A stretch of DNA of 51,534 nt from RUG11783 sp964599695 (GTDB taxonomy: Bacteria; Bacillota; Clostridia; Oscillospirales; Ruminococcaceae), in the NCBI GenBank assembly GCA_964599695.1, contig CAZRGP010000011.1, positions 1-51,534 on the forward strand. The letters run 5' to 3'. Below are positions 25,390 through 32,563 of the stretch, in pieces (position 1 is the first letter of the stretch; each line of letters begins with the position of its first letter). The position numbers were made by a program, and so were the translations under genes. The notes below the pieces were generated by a model that saw only the letters and a program-made list of their open reading frames with translations, searched no databases and was not told where the DNA came from.

Positions 25390-25443
25390 GGAACGGTTGG
25401 GAAAAGTCGGGACAAATTAATTGTGGCCGACAGTGATACATAT

Positions 25444-25457
25444 ACACGTTAACGTGT
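25444..25457. promoter_or_regulatory. Perfect 14-base palindrome ACACGTTAACGTGT, putative operator
   Basis: It lies between the divergent PLP-enzyme and unknown genes, 67 bases before the latter and 55 bases upstream of the PLP-enzyme -35 box. It overlaps a TTAAACTAA motif (25457-25465). Palindromes of this kind are typical dimer-binding sites; the regulator is unknown. Confidence 0.5.
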
Positions 25458-25483
25458 TAAACTAAAACAAAACGGATCACATC

Positions 25484-25502
25484 GGTCAGACAGGGTCTGA
25501 CC
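25484..25502 (+). promoter_or_regulatory. Leader hairpin before the unknown gene at 25524
   Basis: GGTCAGAC and GTCTGACC form a perfect 8-bp stem with an AGG loop, ending about ten bases before the ribosome binding site. It may affect translation or mRNA stability. Confidence 0.4.
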
Positions 25503-25523
25503 GCGACAGAAAAGAGGTTCACC

Positions 25524-26300
25524 ATGTTAGTAGCGTCCTATCTCCCGCTTCCGGAACACCGGATCAGAAACGCGGATCCCGGCATCAGAGCGCCCCTCTA
25601 TGATGCGCTGGGGGCGGAGCCTGTATGGTGCTTCTGCGCGGATACGGCGCTGGATCTGTGGAGAAACAGTCTGCTGAGCGTACCGGTATGTCCGGAGGTA
25701 CTGTATGTGGCCGATGTGGACGACAGCCGTCTGCTCGCCGTGTACAAACCTGCCTGGGACGCCTATCTGAACTCGGACGGACAGACACCCATGCCCTGGC
25801 CGGTGCGTGTCACGGATATCCCGTATGACGATCTGTGGCAGTATGAGCTGCTCGCTCCGGATTTTACCGGGAACGGCAGGATCGTCTATGCCATAAACAT
25901 GTACGGGGTCATGGAAGCGTTCCTGAACGGGCAGTACGACGGCGGAGGCGCAGTCTACAGCAAGATTGTGGACAACGGGATCAATGATGCCGTGATGCTG
26001 GGGAAAGCCATGGCGAGGAGATCCTCCCACAAGACGGAGGAGCAGTTCATCAATCAGAGCGCCGTCTTCTACGTACGCGGTGTTTATCTCTCCACCCTTG
26101 CCTGTTATGACTACATCAACACCATCAATGACGGTTACGTGTATGAGTACAATGCCCTGAATATCGATTTCGTCCAGAACTACTACGCCACGACCTACAT
26201 GAAATACGACCGGGATCCAACGGCGGAGAATCTTAAGGAACTTTATGATTATCTGTTCCGGATACCGTTCCGGTCGATACGGCGGGCGGACAGAGGCTGA
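25524..26300 (+). CDS. Protein of unknown function
   Basis: 258 residues, no signal peptide or membrane helix, rich in Tyr and Asp. It begins MLVASYLPLPEHRIRNADPG. It has a Cys-rich stretch (VWCFCADTALDLW, VPVCPEVLYVADVDD), a central VYAINMYGVMEAFLNGQYDG, and a helical C-terminus (YYATTYMKYDRDPTAENLKE). I do not recognise it. The ATG follows AAAGAGG by seven bases. It is monocistronic between a palindromic operator-like site and a terminator, divergent from the PLP enzyme and convergent with the unknown pair that follows. Confidence 0.65.
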   Translation: MLVASYLPLPEHRIRNADPGIRAPLYDALGAEPVWCFCADTALDLWRNSLLSVPVCPEVLYVADVDDSRLLAVYKPAWDAYLNSDGQTPMPWPVRVTDIPYDDLWQYELLAPDFTGNGRIVYAINMYGVMEAFLNGQYDGGGAVYSKIVDNGINDAVMLGKAMARRSSHKTEEQFINQSAVFYVRGVYLSTLACYDYINTINDGYVYEYNALNIDFVQNYYATTYMKYDRDPTAENLKELYDYLFRIPFRSIRRADRG

Positions 26301-26353
26301 CACGCGGCGCTTCGCCGACAGAGGAAAGATTGAGACAGGAAAAGATATTGCGC

Positions 26354-26389
26354 AGGAGCGCTTCGCCTGAAGTCCGCTCCTGTTTTTTG
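26354..26389 (+). terminator. Rho-independent terminator
   Basis: CAGGAGCG pairs with CGCTCCTG around a 14-base loop and runs into six T. Confidence 0.85.
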
Positions 26390-26407
26390 TGCGGTGAAAG
26401 ATCGGAC

Positions 26408-26438
26408 GAAAACGCCCGGTCCGTGAAAGGACCGGGCG
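26408..26438 (-). terminator. Rho-independent terminator of the unknown two-gene operon
   Basis: On the minus strand a perfect 10-bp stem (CGCCCGGTCC with GGACCGGGCG) and a 6-base loop are followed by TTTTC. Confidence 0.9.
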
Positions 26439-26457
26439 ATATGGCCGTCTATGGGGA

Positions 26458-27672
26458 TCAGAGAAGGTTGGTGTGTCCGTGGTTGTAGACGAAGTCCCTG
26501 CAGTGCTGGCTGATCGCCTTTGCTGCCTGGTCATACATCTCCTTGAAGCTGGTGCCGCCGCTCCAGGGGTCATAGGTGAAGGTGTTGGGGTTGAAGGTGT
26601 AGTTGCCCTGGATGGAGCCGAAGGCCTCCAGTTTCTTCATGAAGCAGTAGGGGGCGTCGCTGCCCGGATCTCTGAAGGCGGTGTAGGTCTCCACGCTCAT
26701 CTCCGCGAACTTCCTCACCTCGTTGAGCAGCGTCTCGAAGGCGGCTGCCACGTTCTTGCAGTCCGGATCGGCGCAGAAATTGAAGCAGGAGGCGAGACTT
26801 CCGGCGGAGATCTCCTGGCACTTCTTGATGGTCTCCTCGAACCGGGATTTCACGTCGTCGGTCTGGGAGACCTTGGCGGTGTATTTGTCGATGACGCTGA
26901 CCTTGGCCAGCATGGCGGCCTTCACCGTGAAGGTGCCGTCGGACCGGGGATCCAGGCTGTCATAGATGGGGCTGCTGGCGAGATCGGCCAGGTAATCCTT
27001 CATCCTCGCCTGCCGGTAGCCCCGGTTCAGCGCCTCCCTGGACATGCCGCCCGCGTTGTTTTTGTAGAACTGCTCGGCGCTCTGGGCGATCCGCTCGATG
27101 CTCTCCCAGTTCCGGTTGATCTGATTTGAGACCGCCTTGGTCTCGTTGTTGATCCTGCGGTACAGTTCTTCGTCGAATCCCGCCTCGTCGAAGTTGCTCT
27201 TCAGTTTCTGGATCCGGAACCCCTCCAGCAGGGGGAGCTTCATCAGAAGGTGGAACAGGTCCAGGCTGGCGGTGGAGAGGTAGCCCAGGTCCTTGAGGTA
27301 TTTGACCGCCGTGTTGTAGCCCTTCGCCTCCTCGGCGGAGAGGCTGCTGTAGAAGGATGGCTTGGACATGGTGTCCCATCCTCCCGGCATGCGGCTGATG
27401 TTGTAATTGTAGACCGAGCAGACCCAGCCCGCCGCGCTCAGTTCATAGTTGTACACCGACTGGCAGTTCTCGTCGGTCTCTTCGTATTTGTTGTCCTGCA
27501 CCATGTTCCGGATGTCGTAGGCAAGCTGGGTGACACGGGTGTTCAGGGCGCGCAGTTCCTCCGTGGCGGTCTTCTCGTCCAGGTTCTCCCACTGCCTTGC
27601 CTGCCGTGTCAGTTCGTCCTGTTCCGCCAGCACGAACTCGGTATCGTTGCTGAAATCCAATACGTTAGCCAT
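26458..27672 (-). CDS. Largely helical cytoplasmic protein of unknown function (second gene of a pair)
   Basis: 404 residues, no signal or membrane helix. It begins MANVLDFSNDTEFVLAEQDE. The predicted fold is mostly alpha-helical with several charged amphipathic helices (DELTRQARQWENLDEKTATE, SRFEETIKKCQEISAGSLAS). Aromatic and Asn residues are common, and Cys cluster in ASCFNFCADPDCKNVAAAF. I do not recognise a family. The GTG/ATG region upstream allows six more residues, but AGGAGA lies seven bases before the ATG at 27672. The upstream partner gene ends 36 bases earlier on the same strand, and a strong terminator follows, so the two form an operon. Confidence 0.7.
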   Translation of the reverse strand: MANVLDFSNDTEFVLAEQDELTRQARQWENLDEKTATEELRALNTRVTQLAYDIRNMVQDNKYEETDENCQSVYNYELSAAGWVCSVYNYNISRMPGGWDTMSKPSFYSSLSAEEAKGYNTAVKYLKDLGYLSTASLDLFHLLMKLPLLEGFRIQKLKSNFDEAGFDEELYRRINNETKAVSNQINRNWESIERIAQSAEQFYKNNAGGMSREALNRGYRQARMKDYLADLASSPIYDSLDPRSDGTFTVKAAMLAKVSVIDKYTAKVSQTDDVKSRFEETIKKCQEISAGSLASCFNFCADPDCKNVAAAFETLLNEVRKFAEMSVETYTAFRDPGSDAPYCFMKKLEAFGSIQGNYTFNPNTFTYDPWSGGTSFKEMYDQAAKAISQHCRDFVYNHGHTNLL

Positions 27673-27708
27673 ATCATCATCTCCTGACATTCTGTTCTGC
27701 GGTCCGGA

Positions 27709-28995
27709 TCAGAACCGGATCTCATAGTCGCGCACATACCATCTGCCGCCGTTGGTCCGTATGAGGTTTCGCCTCACGGGGCTGCCCAGCTGTTTGCCGT
27801 GGAAGTCGAAGGAAACGGTCTGCACCGAGGCGTATTCCACCTTCTCCCCATAGCGGTCGGCGATGTTCTTCTGCTCCTCGCCGGAGAGGAAGTAGGATTC
27901 CAGTCCGGTGGAGTCGTTGTAGCCTTTCACCACCGTGATGGTGGTGGCGTCGGGGACAACATCCGCGTGGACATATTCCCCGTGGAAGCGCTCCTGATGG
28001 AGATCCCAGTGGTACAGAAGCAGGGACTCCTGGACCGGGTTCAGCCGTCTCTCGGGCTGGATGCAGTCCACATACAGGTCGTAGTTCTTTTCCTTGATGG
28101 CCTGGCGGAAGATCTCCACGAGGCGTTCCGGCGTCACATCCTCCGGGACGGATTTCTCGGTGTACCACCCTTCCTTGATGGCGCTCACCTCCTCTTCGCC
28201 CACAAAGGTGCCGCTGTTCTCCTTCTCCCCGTCATACAGGCCGAGGACATGTCCCGGGACATACAGTCCTACGGGCTCCACCACCGGGGCGAAGACCGGT
28301 CCGCCAACCTTGACCTCTCCCGCTTCCGGAATCTCCATGGTGACGTCGGTGATCACGCCGAGGACGGTCCACTTGTCCACTTCCATCATGGTGGCGTCCA
28401 CCAGTCGGCGGTACCGCTTGACCGCCTCATAGGGACCCAGCCACTTCCTGGAGTCGATCTTCACGAAATACATGCCGGAGGACCGTTTTCCCACGTGGAT
28501 GAACTCACCGGTGACCCCCATGAACTGGTTCATGGGATACCGCACCTCGTCCAGGATGACGGCCTTCCCCACGATGTCGTCGATGGTGACCTCGCTGGGA
28601 TCCGGGGCGGGGAACACGCGTTCCAGGAGCCGGTCGCGGTATTCGTCCACCAGGCGGTTCCAGCCTTCCTCGCTCTTCTTGGAGTAGAGGGCACGGATCT
28701 CCTCCTCGTTTTTCAGGTACTGTGTCATCTCCGGGGTGACGGTGATGAAATTGCCGGTGGATCCCATGATGCAGGCTCTTGTCCGCTCGAACAGGGCCTT
28801 CACCCTGGGGTCGTTGGGGGCGAACTCGTTGAGCAGCATGACGCGGGACAGAGCATCCTCCTTGGAGCGGAAGATCCCGGTGGCCCCGTTGGCCCGCTTC
28901 ACCTCGTTCTCAAACTCTTTGAGATAGTAATCCGCCTGCTGGATCCGCATGGCGAGATTGCTGGCGTTGATCGAGAAAGTCGTTTTATCTACCAT
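27709..28995 (-). CDS. Multidomain cytoplasmic protein of unknown function (first gene of a pair)
   Basis: 428 residues. It begins MVDKTTFSINASNLAMRIQQ. A helical N-terminal ~150 residues is followed by a beta-rich middle (VGKAVILDEVRYPMNQFMG, GEFIHVGKRSSGMYFVKID, VLGVITDVTMEIPEAG). The C-terminal ~150 residues start TPERLVEIFRQAIKEKNYDL and end RTNGGRWYVRDYEIRF, a pattern that recalls NTF2/SnoaL-like small beta-helix domains; that is a guess. There is no signal peptide. GGAGGGG lies eight bases before the ATG at 28995; a longer frame upstream has no site. It is divergent from the DUF1349 gene. Confidence 0.7.
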   Translation of the reverse strand: MVDKTTFSINASNLAMRIQQADYYLKEFENEVKRANGATGIFRSKEDALSRVMLLNEFAPNDPRVKALFERTRACIMGSTGNFITVTPEMTQYLKNEEEIRALYSKKSEEGWNRLVDEYRDRLLERVFPAPDPSEVTIDDIVGKAVILDEVRYPMNQFMGVTGEFIHVGKRSSGMYFVKIDSRKWLGPYEAVKRYRRLVDATMMEVDKWTVLGVITDVTMEIPEAGEVKVGGPVFAPVVEPVGLYVPGHVLGLYDGEKENSGTFVGEEEVSAIKEGWYTEKSVPEDVTPERLVEIFRQAIKEKNYDLYVDCIQPERRLNPVQESLLLYHWDLHQERFHGEYVHADVVPDATTITVVKGYNDSTGLESYFLSGEEQKNIADRYGEKVEYASVQTVSFDFHGKQLGSPVRRNLIRTNGGRWYVRDYEIRF

Positions 28996-29152
28996 GGTGG
29001 CGTCCCCTCCTGTGAATGCATCATCATACACTTTGATTGTATCGTGGGGAATCACGGCGCCGCAATCTACCGAAGGAGAAGAGTTCGGGCGGAAAGGCGT
29101 TTCCTGTGTTATGATGAAAGGCAGAAGAAAGATCCCCAGGAGGAACGGAAGG

Positions 29153-29752
29153 ATGGATACAGGAAAACTGAAGTGGACGAGGGAGCCGAAGGACTACCGC
29201 ATCGGTCCGGAGAGGATCGAGATCACGACGGAGCCTCACACCGATCTCTGGCAGAGGACCTATTATCATTTCCGCAACGACAATGCCCCGGTACTGCAGA
29301 TGGAGACGGAGGAGAAGTTCTTTTCCTTCGTCGTAAGGACCGATTTCACCGGGAGCCATCACCGCTTCGACCAGTGCGGCATCGTCCTGTACCTGGACAG
29401 CGAGAACTGGCTGAAGGGCTCGGTGGAATATGAGAACGGGGAATTCCAGCATCTGGGTTCGGTCGTTACCAACCACGGGTATTCCGACTGGGCAACCACC
29501 GCCATCCCCGCGGATGTGAAGGAGATGTGGTACCGCCTCAGCCGCAGGGAGGACGATTACTGCATCGAGTGTTCCGCAAACGGGAAGGACTTTTCCCAGA
29601 TGCGGGTCTGCCACATGTGGGAAGGAGCCGGAAAGATCCGGTTCGGGATCTACGCCTGCAGTCCGGAGGATTCCAGTTTCACCGCGGTCTTCACCGGCAT
29701 GGAGATCACCGAATGCGCCTGGAAAGCCCACGACGGGCAGCAGCCGGACTGA
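29153..29752 (+). CDS. DUF1349 family protein (concanavalin-like fold)
   Basis: 199 residues. The whole protein matches the DUF1349 pattern: TDLWQRTYYHFRNDNAPVL near the start, FFSFVVRTDF, RFDQCGIVLYLDSENWLKGS, EYENGEFQHLGSVVTN, WYRLSRREDDYCIECSANGK and IRFGIYACSP. The family has a jelly-roll fold related to lectins and glucanases, including yeast Ykl... homologues of unknown enzyme activity. It is cytoplasmic, with no signal peptide. AGGAGG lies nine bases before the ATG at 29153; the longer frame upstream is non-coding in appearance. The TfoX-like gene follows after 14 bases. Confidence 0.85.
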   Translation: MDTGKLKWTREPKDYRIGPERIEITTEPHTDLWQRTYYHFRNDNAPVLQMETEEKFFSFVVRTDFTGSHHRFDQCGIVLYLDSENWLKGSVEYENGEFQHLGSVVTNHGYSDWATTAIPADVKEMWYRLSRREDDYCIECSANGKDFSQMRVCHMWEGAGKIRFGIYACSPEDSSFTAVFTGMEITECAWKAHDGQQPD

Positions 29753-29766
29753 GGGGAAGGGATAGG

Positions 29767-30081
29767 ATGGCATCGAAAAAGGAGTATCTGGACTATATTC
29801 TGGATCAGCTCTCCCTGGCGGACGGGATCTCGTACCGGCCGATGATGGGGGAATATATCCTGTATTGCCGCGGAAAGGTCATCGGCGGGATCTATGACGA
29901 CCGGTTCCTTGTGAAACCGGTGCGGGCGGCCGCGGAGAGGATGCCGGACGCGCTCCGGGACATCCCTTACGAAGGTGCGAAGGAGATGATCCTGGTGGAC
30001 AATACCGAGGACCGGGAGTTCCTGCGGGACCTGATCACGGCTATCGCGGAGGAGATCCCCGAAAAGAGAAGGAGAGGCTGA
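29767..30081 (+). CDS. TfoX/Sxy N-terminal domain protein
   Basis: 104 residues, a single TfoX-N domain: YLDYILDQLSLADGISYRPM, MGEYILYCRGKVIGGIYDDR, FLVKPVRAAAERMPDALRD and YEGAKEMILVDNTED. In gammaproteobacteria the two-domain Sxy protein acts with CRP in competence; stand-alone N-domains such as this are frequent in Firmicutes and have no established role. It is cytoplasmic. It overlaps nothing and follows the DUF1349 gene by 14 bases (GAGGGGAAGG site), so the two are co-transcribed, ending at the terminator at 30111. Confidence 0.9.
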   Translation: MASKKEYLDYILDQLSLADGISYRPMMGEYILYCRGKVIGGIYDDRFLVKPVRAAAERMPDALRDIPYEGAKEMILVDNTEDREFLRDLITAIAEEIPEKRRRG

Positions 30082-30110
30082 TGCCTGTCCGGCAGACAGA
30101 AGAACGCAGA

Positions 30111-30145
30111 GATCCCGGAAGACCGTTGTCCTCCGGGATCCTTTT
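30111..30145 (+). terminator. Terminator between convergent genes
   Basis: GATCCCGGA pairs with TCCGGGATC around a 12-base loop, followed by CTTTTC. It lies between the TfoX-like gene and the convergent methyltransferase gene. Confidence 0.8.
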
Positions 30146-30169
30146 CGTATATTCGCTTTGTGCTTTGCT

Positions 30170-31885
30170 TCATCTCTCCATCAGACGGGTCGCCAGAAGG
30201 ACCGCGCTGCCCGCGTCATCCGCGTAGCCGTCCGCGCCGATCTCGTCGCAGAAGGCCTGGGTGACCGGGGCTCCTCCCACCATGATCCGGATCTTGTCCC
30301 GGATGCCTCTTTCCGTGCACACTTCCACCACTCTCCGCATCTCGGACATGGTGGTGGTCAGAAGGGCGGAACAGGCGATGATGTCGCAGTGCTCCCGGAC
30401 CGCCGTGTCCGCGAAGGTCTCCGCAGGGACGTCGGTGCCGAGATCCACCACCTCGAATCCTCCGCCCTCCAGCATGATCTTCACCAGGTTCTTGCCGATG
30501 TCGTGCATGTCGCCCTTCACGGTGCCGAGACAGACCTTTCCGATCTTTTTCATCTCATTTCCCTTCATCAGCGGCTTCAGCCGGTCGATGGCGGAGGTCA
30601 TGCACTTGGCGGCGACCAGCATCTCGGGTACGAATGCCCGGTTGGCGGAGAAATCCTCGCCCAGGAGCATCATGCCCTTCACCAGCCCTTCGGAGATGAT
30701 CTCCTGCGGGTCATAGCCCAGGGAGACGGCTTCCTCCACCCCGGAGAGCACCGCCTTGCTGCGTCCTTTCCGCAGCGACGCGGCGACCCGTTCCAGGACG
30801 GGAAGGCTGCCGGAGGTCTCCGCGGTCCGGGCTTCCCCGGCGGACGGGGAGGCAGCCCGCTCCACCTTCCGGTGAACGGGACGGTACTTCGGAGCGTGGA
30901 TGTGGGGGATGAGATTGTATTTCCGGATCTCGTCGTCGATGAGGGGATCCACATGGGGATATACGGTGCGGGGGAGTCCGTAGGTGATGCAGGGGATGAA
31001 ATGGCCACCCGGACAGCACTGCTCCAGGGTGCTGCGGACATAGGAGCGGATCTCCTCTTCCGTGGCGTCCGCCCGGTCGATGGCGGCGCCGACGCCTCCC
31101 ATGAGGACCATGCTGCCCTTCAGCTCCTCCTGGAGGGCGGGGATGTCGTTCTCCGGCAGGACGCCCTGCCAGATCTGGATCCCGATCTCCGCCATGTCGG
31201 ACACGATGGGGGCAAGATAGGAGTCGGCGTGATGGATGGTGATGACCCCGTTGTCCCGGAAATAGGAATAGAACCTGCGGTACGGCTCCTTGAAGAATTC
31301 CCGCCAGGTCTCCGGTTTCATGAATAGGGAGTCCTTGGTGCCCCAGTCGTCGTGGGAAAGGACCGCGTCGGGGTGGAGGTTCTCCACCAGCAGTCTTGCG
31401 TAGGTGAGGCGGTATTCGAGGATGTAGTCGATGAGCTCATGCATCTCCTTCGGATGCTCGTAGAAACCGGTGAGGGTGTCCTCGAATCCCATGAGGAAGT
31501 GGAGCTGCTCAAAGATCCCGGTGCCCATGAGGCACATGGAGAGGAAGGAATCCCCGCGGGCTTCCTTCTGCCTGGCACGGGCTTCTTCCCATCCGTCGCC
31601 GCAGCCGGACAGAAGATCCGGAGCCTTGACCTGCTCCCTCCACCGGGTGATGTCCCGGAGCACCTTGGTCTCCGGCGTGATGTGGGGCATGGGGCCGGGC
31701 GCGTCGGCGGGGTAGTCGATGGTGACGCCCCAGCGGTTCACCGATCTTCCGCCGCGCTTCATTCCGGCGCCGAGGAAGGCGCCAACCGGCTCCCGTACAA
31801 GGCGGAACGCCTCATACTGGCAGAGGGCGCGCTCCGGTTTCCCGTCTTTTTTCAACAGTTCATAAAGGATCTCTTTTGGCTGCAT
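30170..31885 (-). CDS. Uroporphyrinogen-decarboxylase-family methyltransferase fused to a corrinoid-binding domain
   Basis: 571 residues in two parts. Residues ~1-330 are a URO-D-type barrel as in MtaA/MtbA and O-demethylase methyltransferases: VNRWGVTIDYP, SHDDWGTKDSLFMKPETWRE, GVITIHHADSYL, and HFIPCITYGLPRTVYPHVDP. After a Pro/Ser/Ala-rich linker, residues ~365-571 are a B12-binding helical cap plus Rossmann domain: LLGEDFSANRAFVPEMLVAA and GTVKGDMHDIGKN, with Asp459-x-His461-x-x-Gly464 as the cobalt-ligand motif. In most systems these are separate proteins; the fusion is unusual. AGAGGTGA precedes the ATG at 31885. The DUF2284 gene ends six bases upstream. The methyl donor is unknown. Confidence 0.9.
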   Translation of the reverse strand: MQPKEILYELLKKDGKPERALCQYEAFRLVREPVGAFLGAGMKRGGRSVNRWGVTIDYPADAPGPMPHITPETKVLRDITRWREQVKAPDLLSGCGDGWEEARARQKEARGDSFLSMCLMGTGIFEQLHFLMGFEDTLTGFYEHPKEMHELIDYILEYRLTYARLLVENLHPDAVLSHDDWGTKDSLFMKPETWREFFKEPYRRFYSYFRDNGVITIHHADSYLAPIVSDMAEIGIQIWQGVLPENDIPALQEELKGSMVLMGGVGAAIDRADATEEEIRSYVRSTLEQCCPGGHFIPCITYGLPRTVYPHVDPLIDDEIRKYNLIPHIHAPKYRPVHRKVERAASPSAGEARTAETSGSLPVLERVAASLRKGRSKAVLSGVEEAVSLGYDPQEIISEGLVKGMMLLGEDFSANRAFVPEMLVAAKCMTSAIDRLKPLMKGNEMKKIGKVCLGTVKGDMHDIGKNLVKIMLEGGGFEVVDLGTDVPAETFADTAVREHCDIIACSALLTTTMSEMRRVVEVCTERGIRDKIRIMVGGAPVTQAFCDEIGADGYADDAGSAVLLATRLMER

Positions 31886-31890
31886 GGCGG

Positions 31891-32442
31891 TCACCTCTGG
31901 AAAAGGATGCAGGATACGAATGTGATGGTCCCGGGTCCGTTGTTGTATCTCATGCCGCAGGATTCGCAGACCCTGCTCACGAACAGGCCGCAGGCCTCCA
32001 TGGAGGGCCACAGCCGGTCGGGAAAACGGCAGGGGGCATCGGGGTAGGTGCACTTCGCGCAGCGGGTGCAGCTTCCGGACGCCAGCGGCAGGATGTCCGG
32101 GCAGAAGGTGCGGACCTGGCGAACCAGGGTGTCGAGACGCTTCTTGTGGAGGATGTCCCCCTCGCGGATCCCCTCGATGTCGAAATCCCCTTCCACCGGG
32201 ATCACCGAGACGAGAAGGATGCCGTCGGAGTACCGGCGCATCCGTCTTCCCAGCGTTTCCAGGGAACCGCAGGCGGGCGGGCAGGACCAGGAGGCGCCGT
32301 AGCGCCTGCAGCGGTCCTCGGCGCACATCGCGCGCACGGCGGGGTCCGGAACGAGGGAGGAGGGGTCCAGCGGAGCGCAGGAGAACCCGGCTTCGTCGGC
32401 CAGGCGCCGTATCTTTTCATAACGTTCGGTCTCTGCCGCCAT
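31891..32442 (-). CDS. DUF2284 metal-binding protein
   Basis: 183 residues with 13 Cys. It has the DUF2284 signature: CRRYGASWSCPPACGSLET, LASGSCTRCAKCTYPDAPCR, and MEACGLFVSRVCESCGMRYN. The Cys arrangement suggests one or two iron-sulfur or other metal sites. Members are frequently found next to corrinoid-dependent methyltransferases, and a redox role there has been suggested but not shown, as far as I know. The ATG follows GGAGGAA by five bases. It is first in an operon with the fused methyltransferase and divergent from the RACo-like gene. Confidence 0.88.
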   Translation of the reverse strand: MAAETERYEKIRRLADEAGFSCAPLDPSSLVPDPAVRAMCAEDRCRRYGASWSCPPACGSLETLGRRMRRYSDGILLVSVIPVEGDFDIEGIREGDILHKKRLDTLVRQVRTFCPDILPLASGSCTRCAKCTYPDAPCRFPDRLWPSMEACGLFVSRVCESCGMRYNNGPGTITFVSCILFQR

Positions 32443-32563
32443 GGATCTTCCTCCGGTATCGCAAAGAAGCGAAAAATAGTTTATTATTATCTGTAATTAT
32501 AGCACGCGCGCGAAGCGCGTGTGCGGAAGGTCAGGCCCTTCGCGGCGGAAAGGAAGGCGGACT
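32443..32563. promoter_or_regulatory. Divergent control region of the corrinoid cluster
   Basis: 121 bases between the two arms. A central AT-rich block (32475-32501) contains TATAAT on the minus strand at 32496-32501, but without a clear -35. A GC-rich hairpin follows (about 32502-32524, CACGCGC/GCGCGTG). Its position before the RACo-like gene suggests leader control. Confidence 0.45.

Noticed and set aside
28949..29152. Upstream extension of the DUF1349 reading frame
   Set aside because: It overlaps the divergent gene's start and lacks a ribosome binding site, whereas AGGAGG marks the ATG at 29153.
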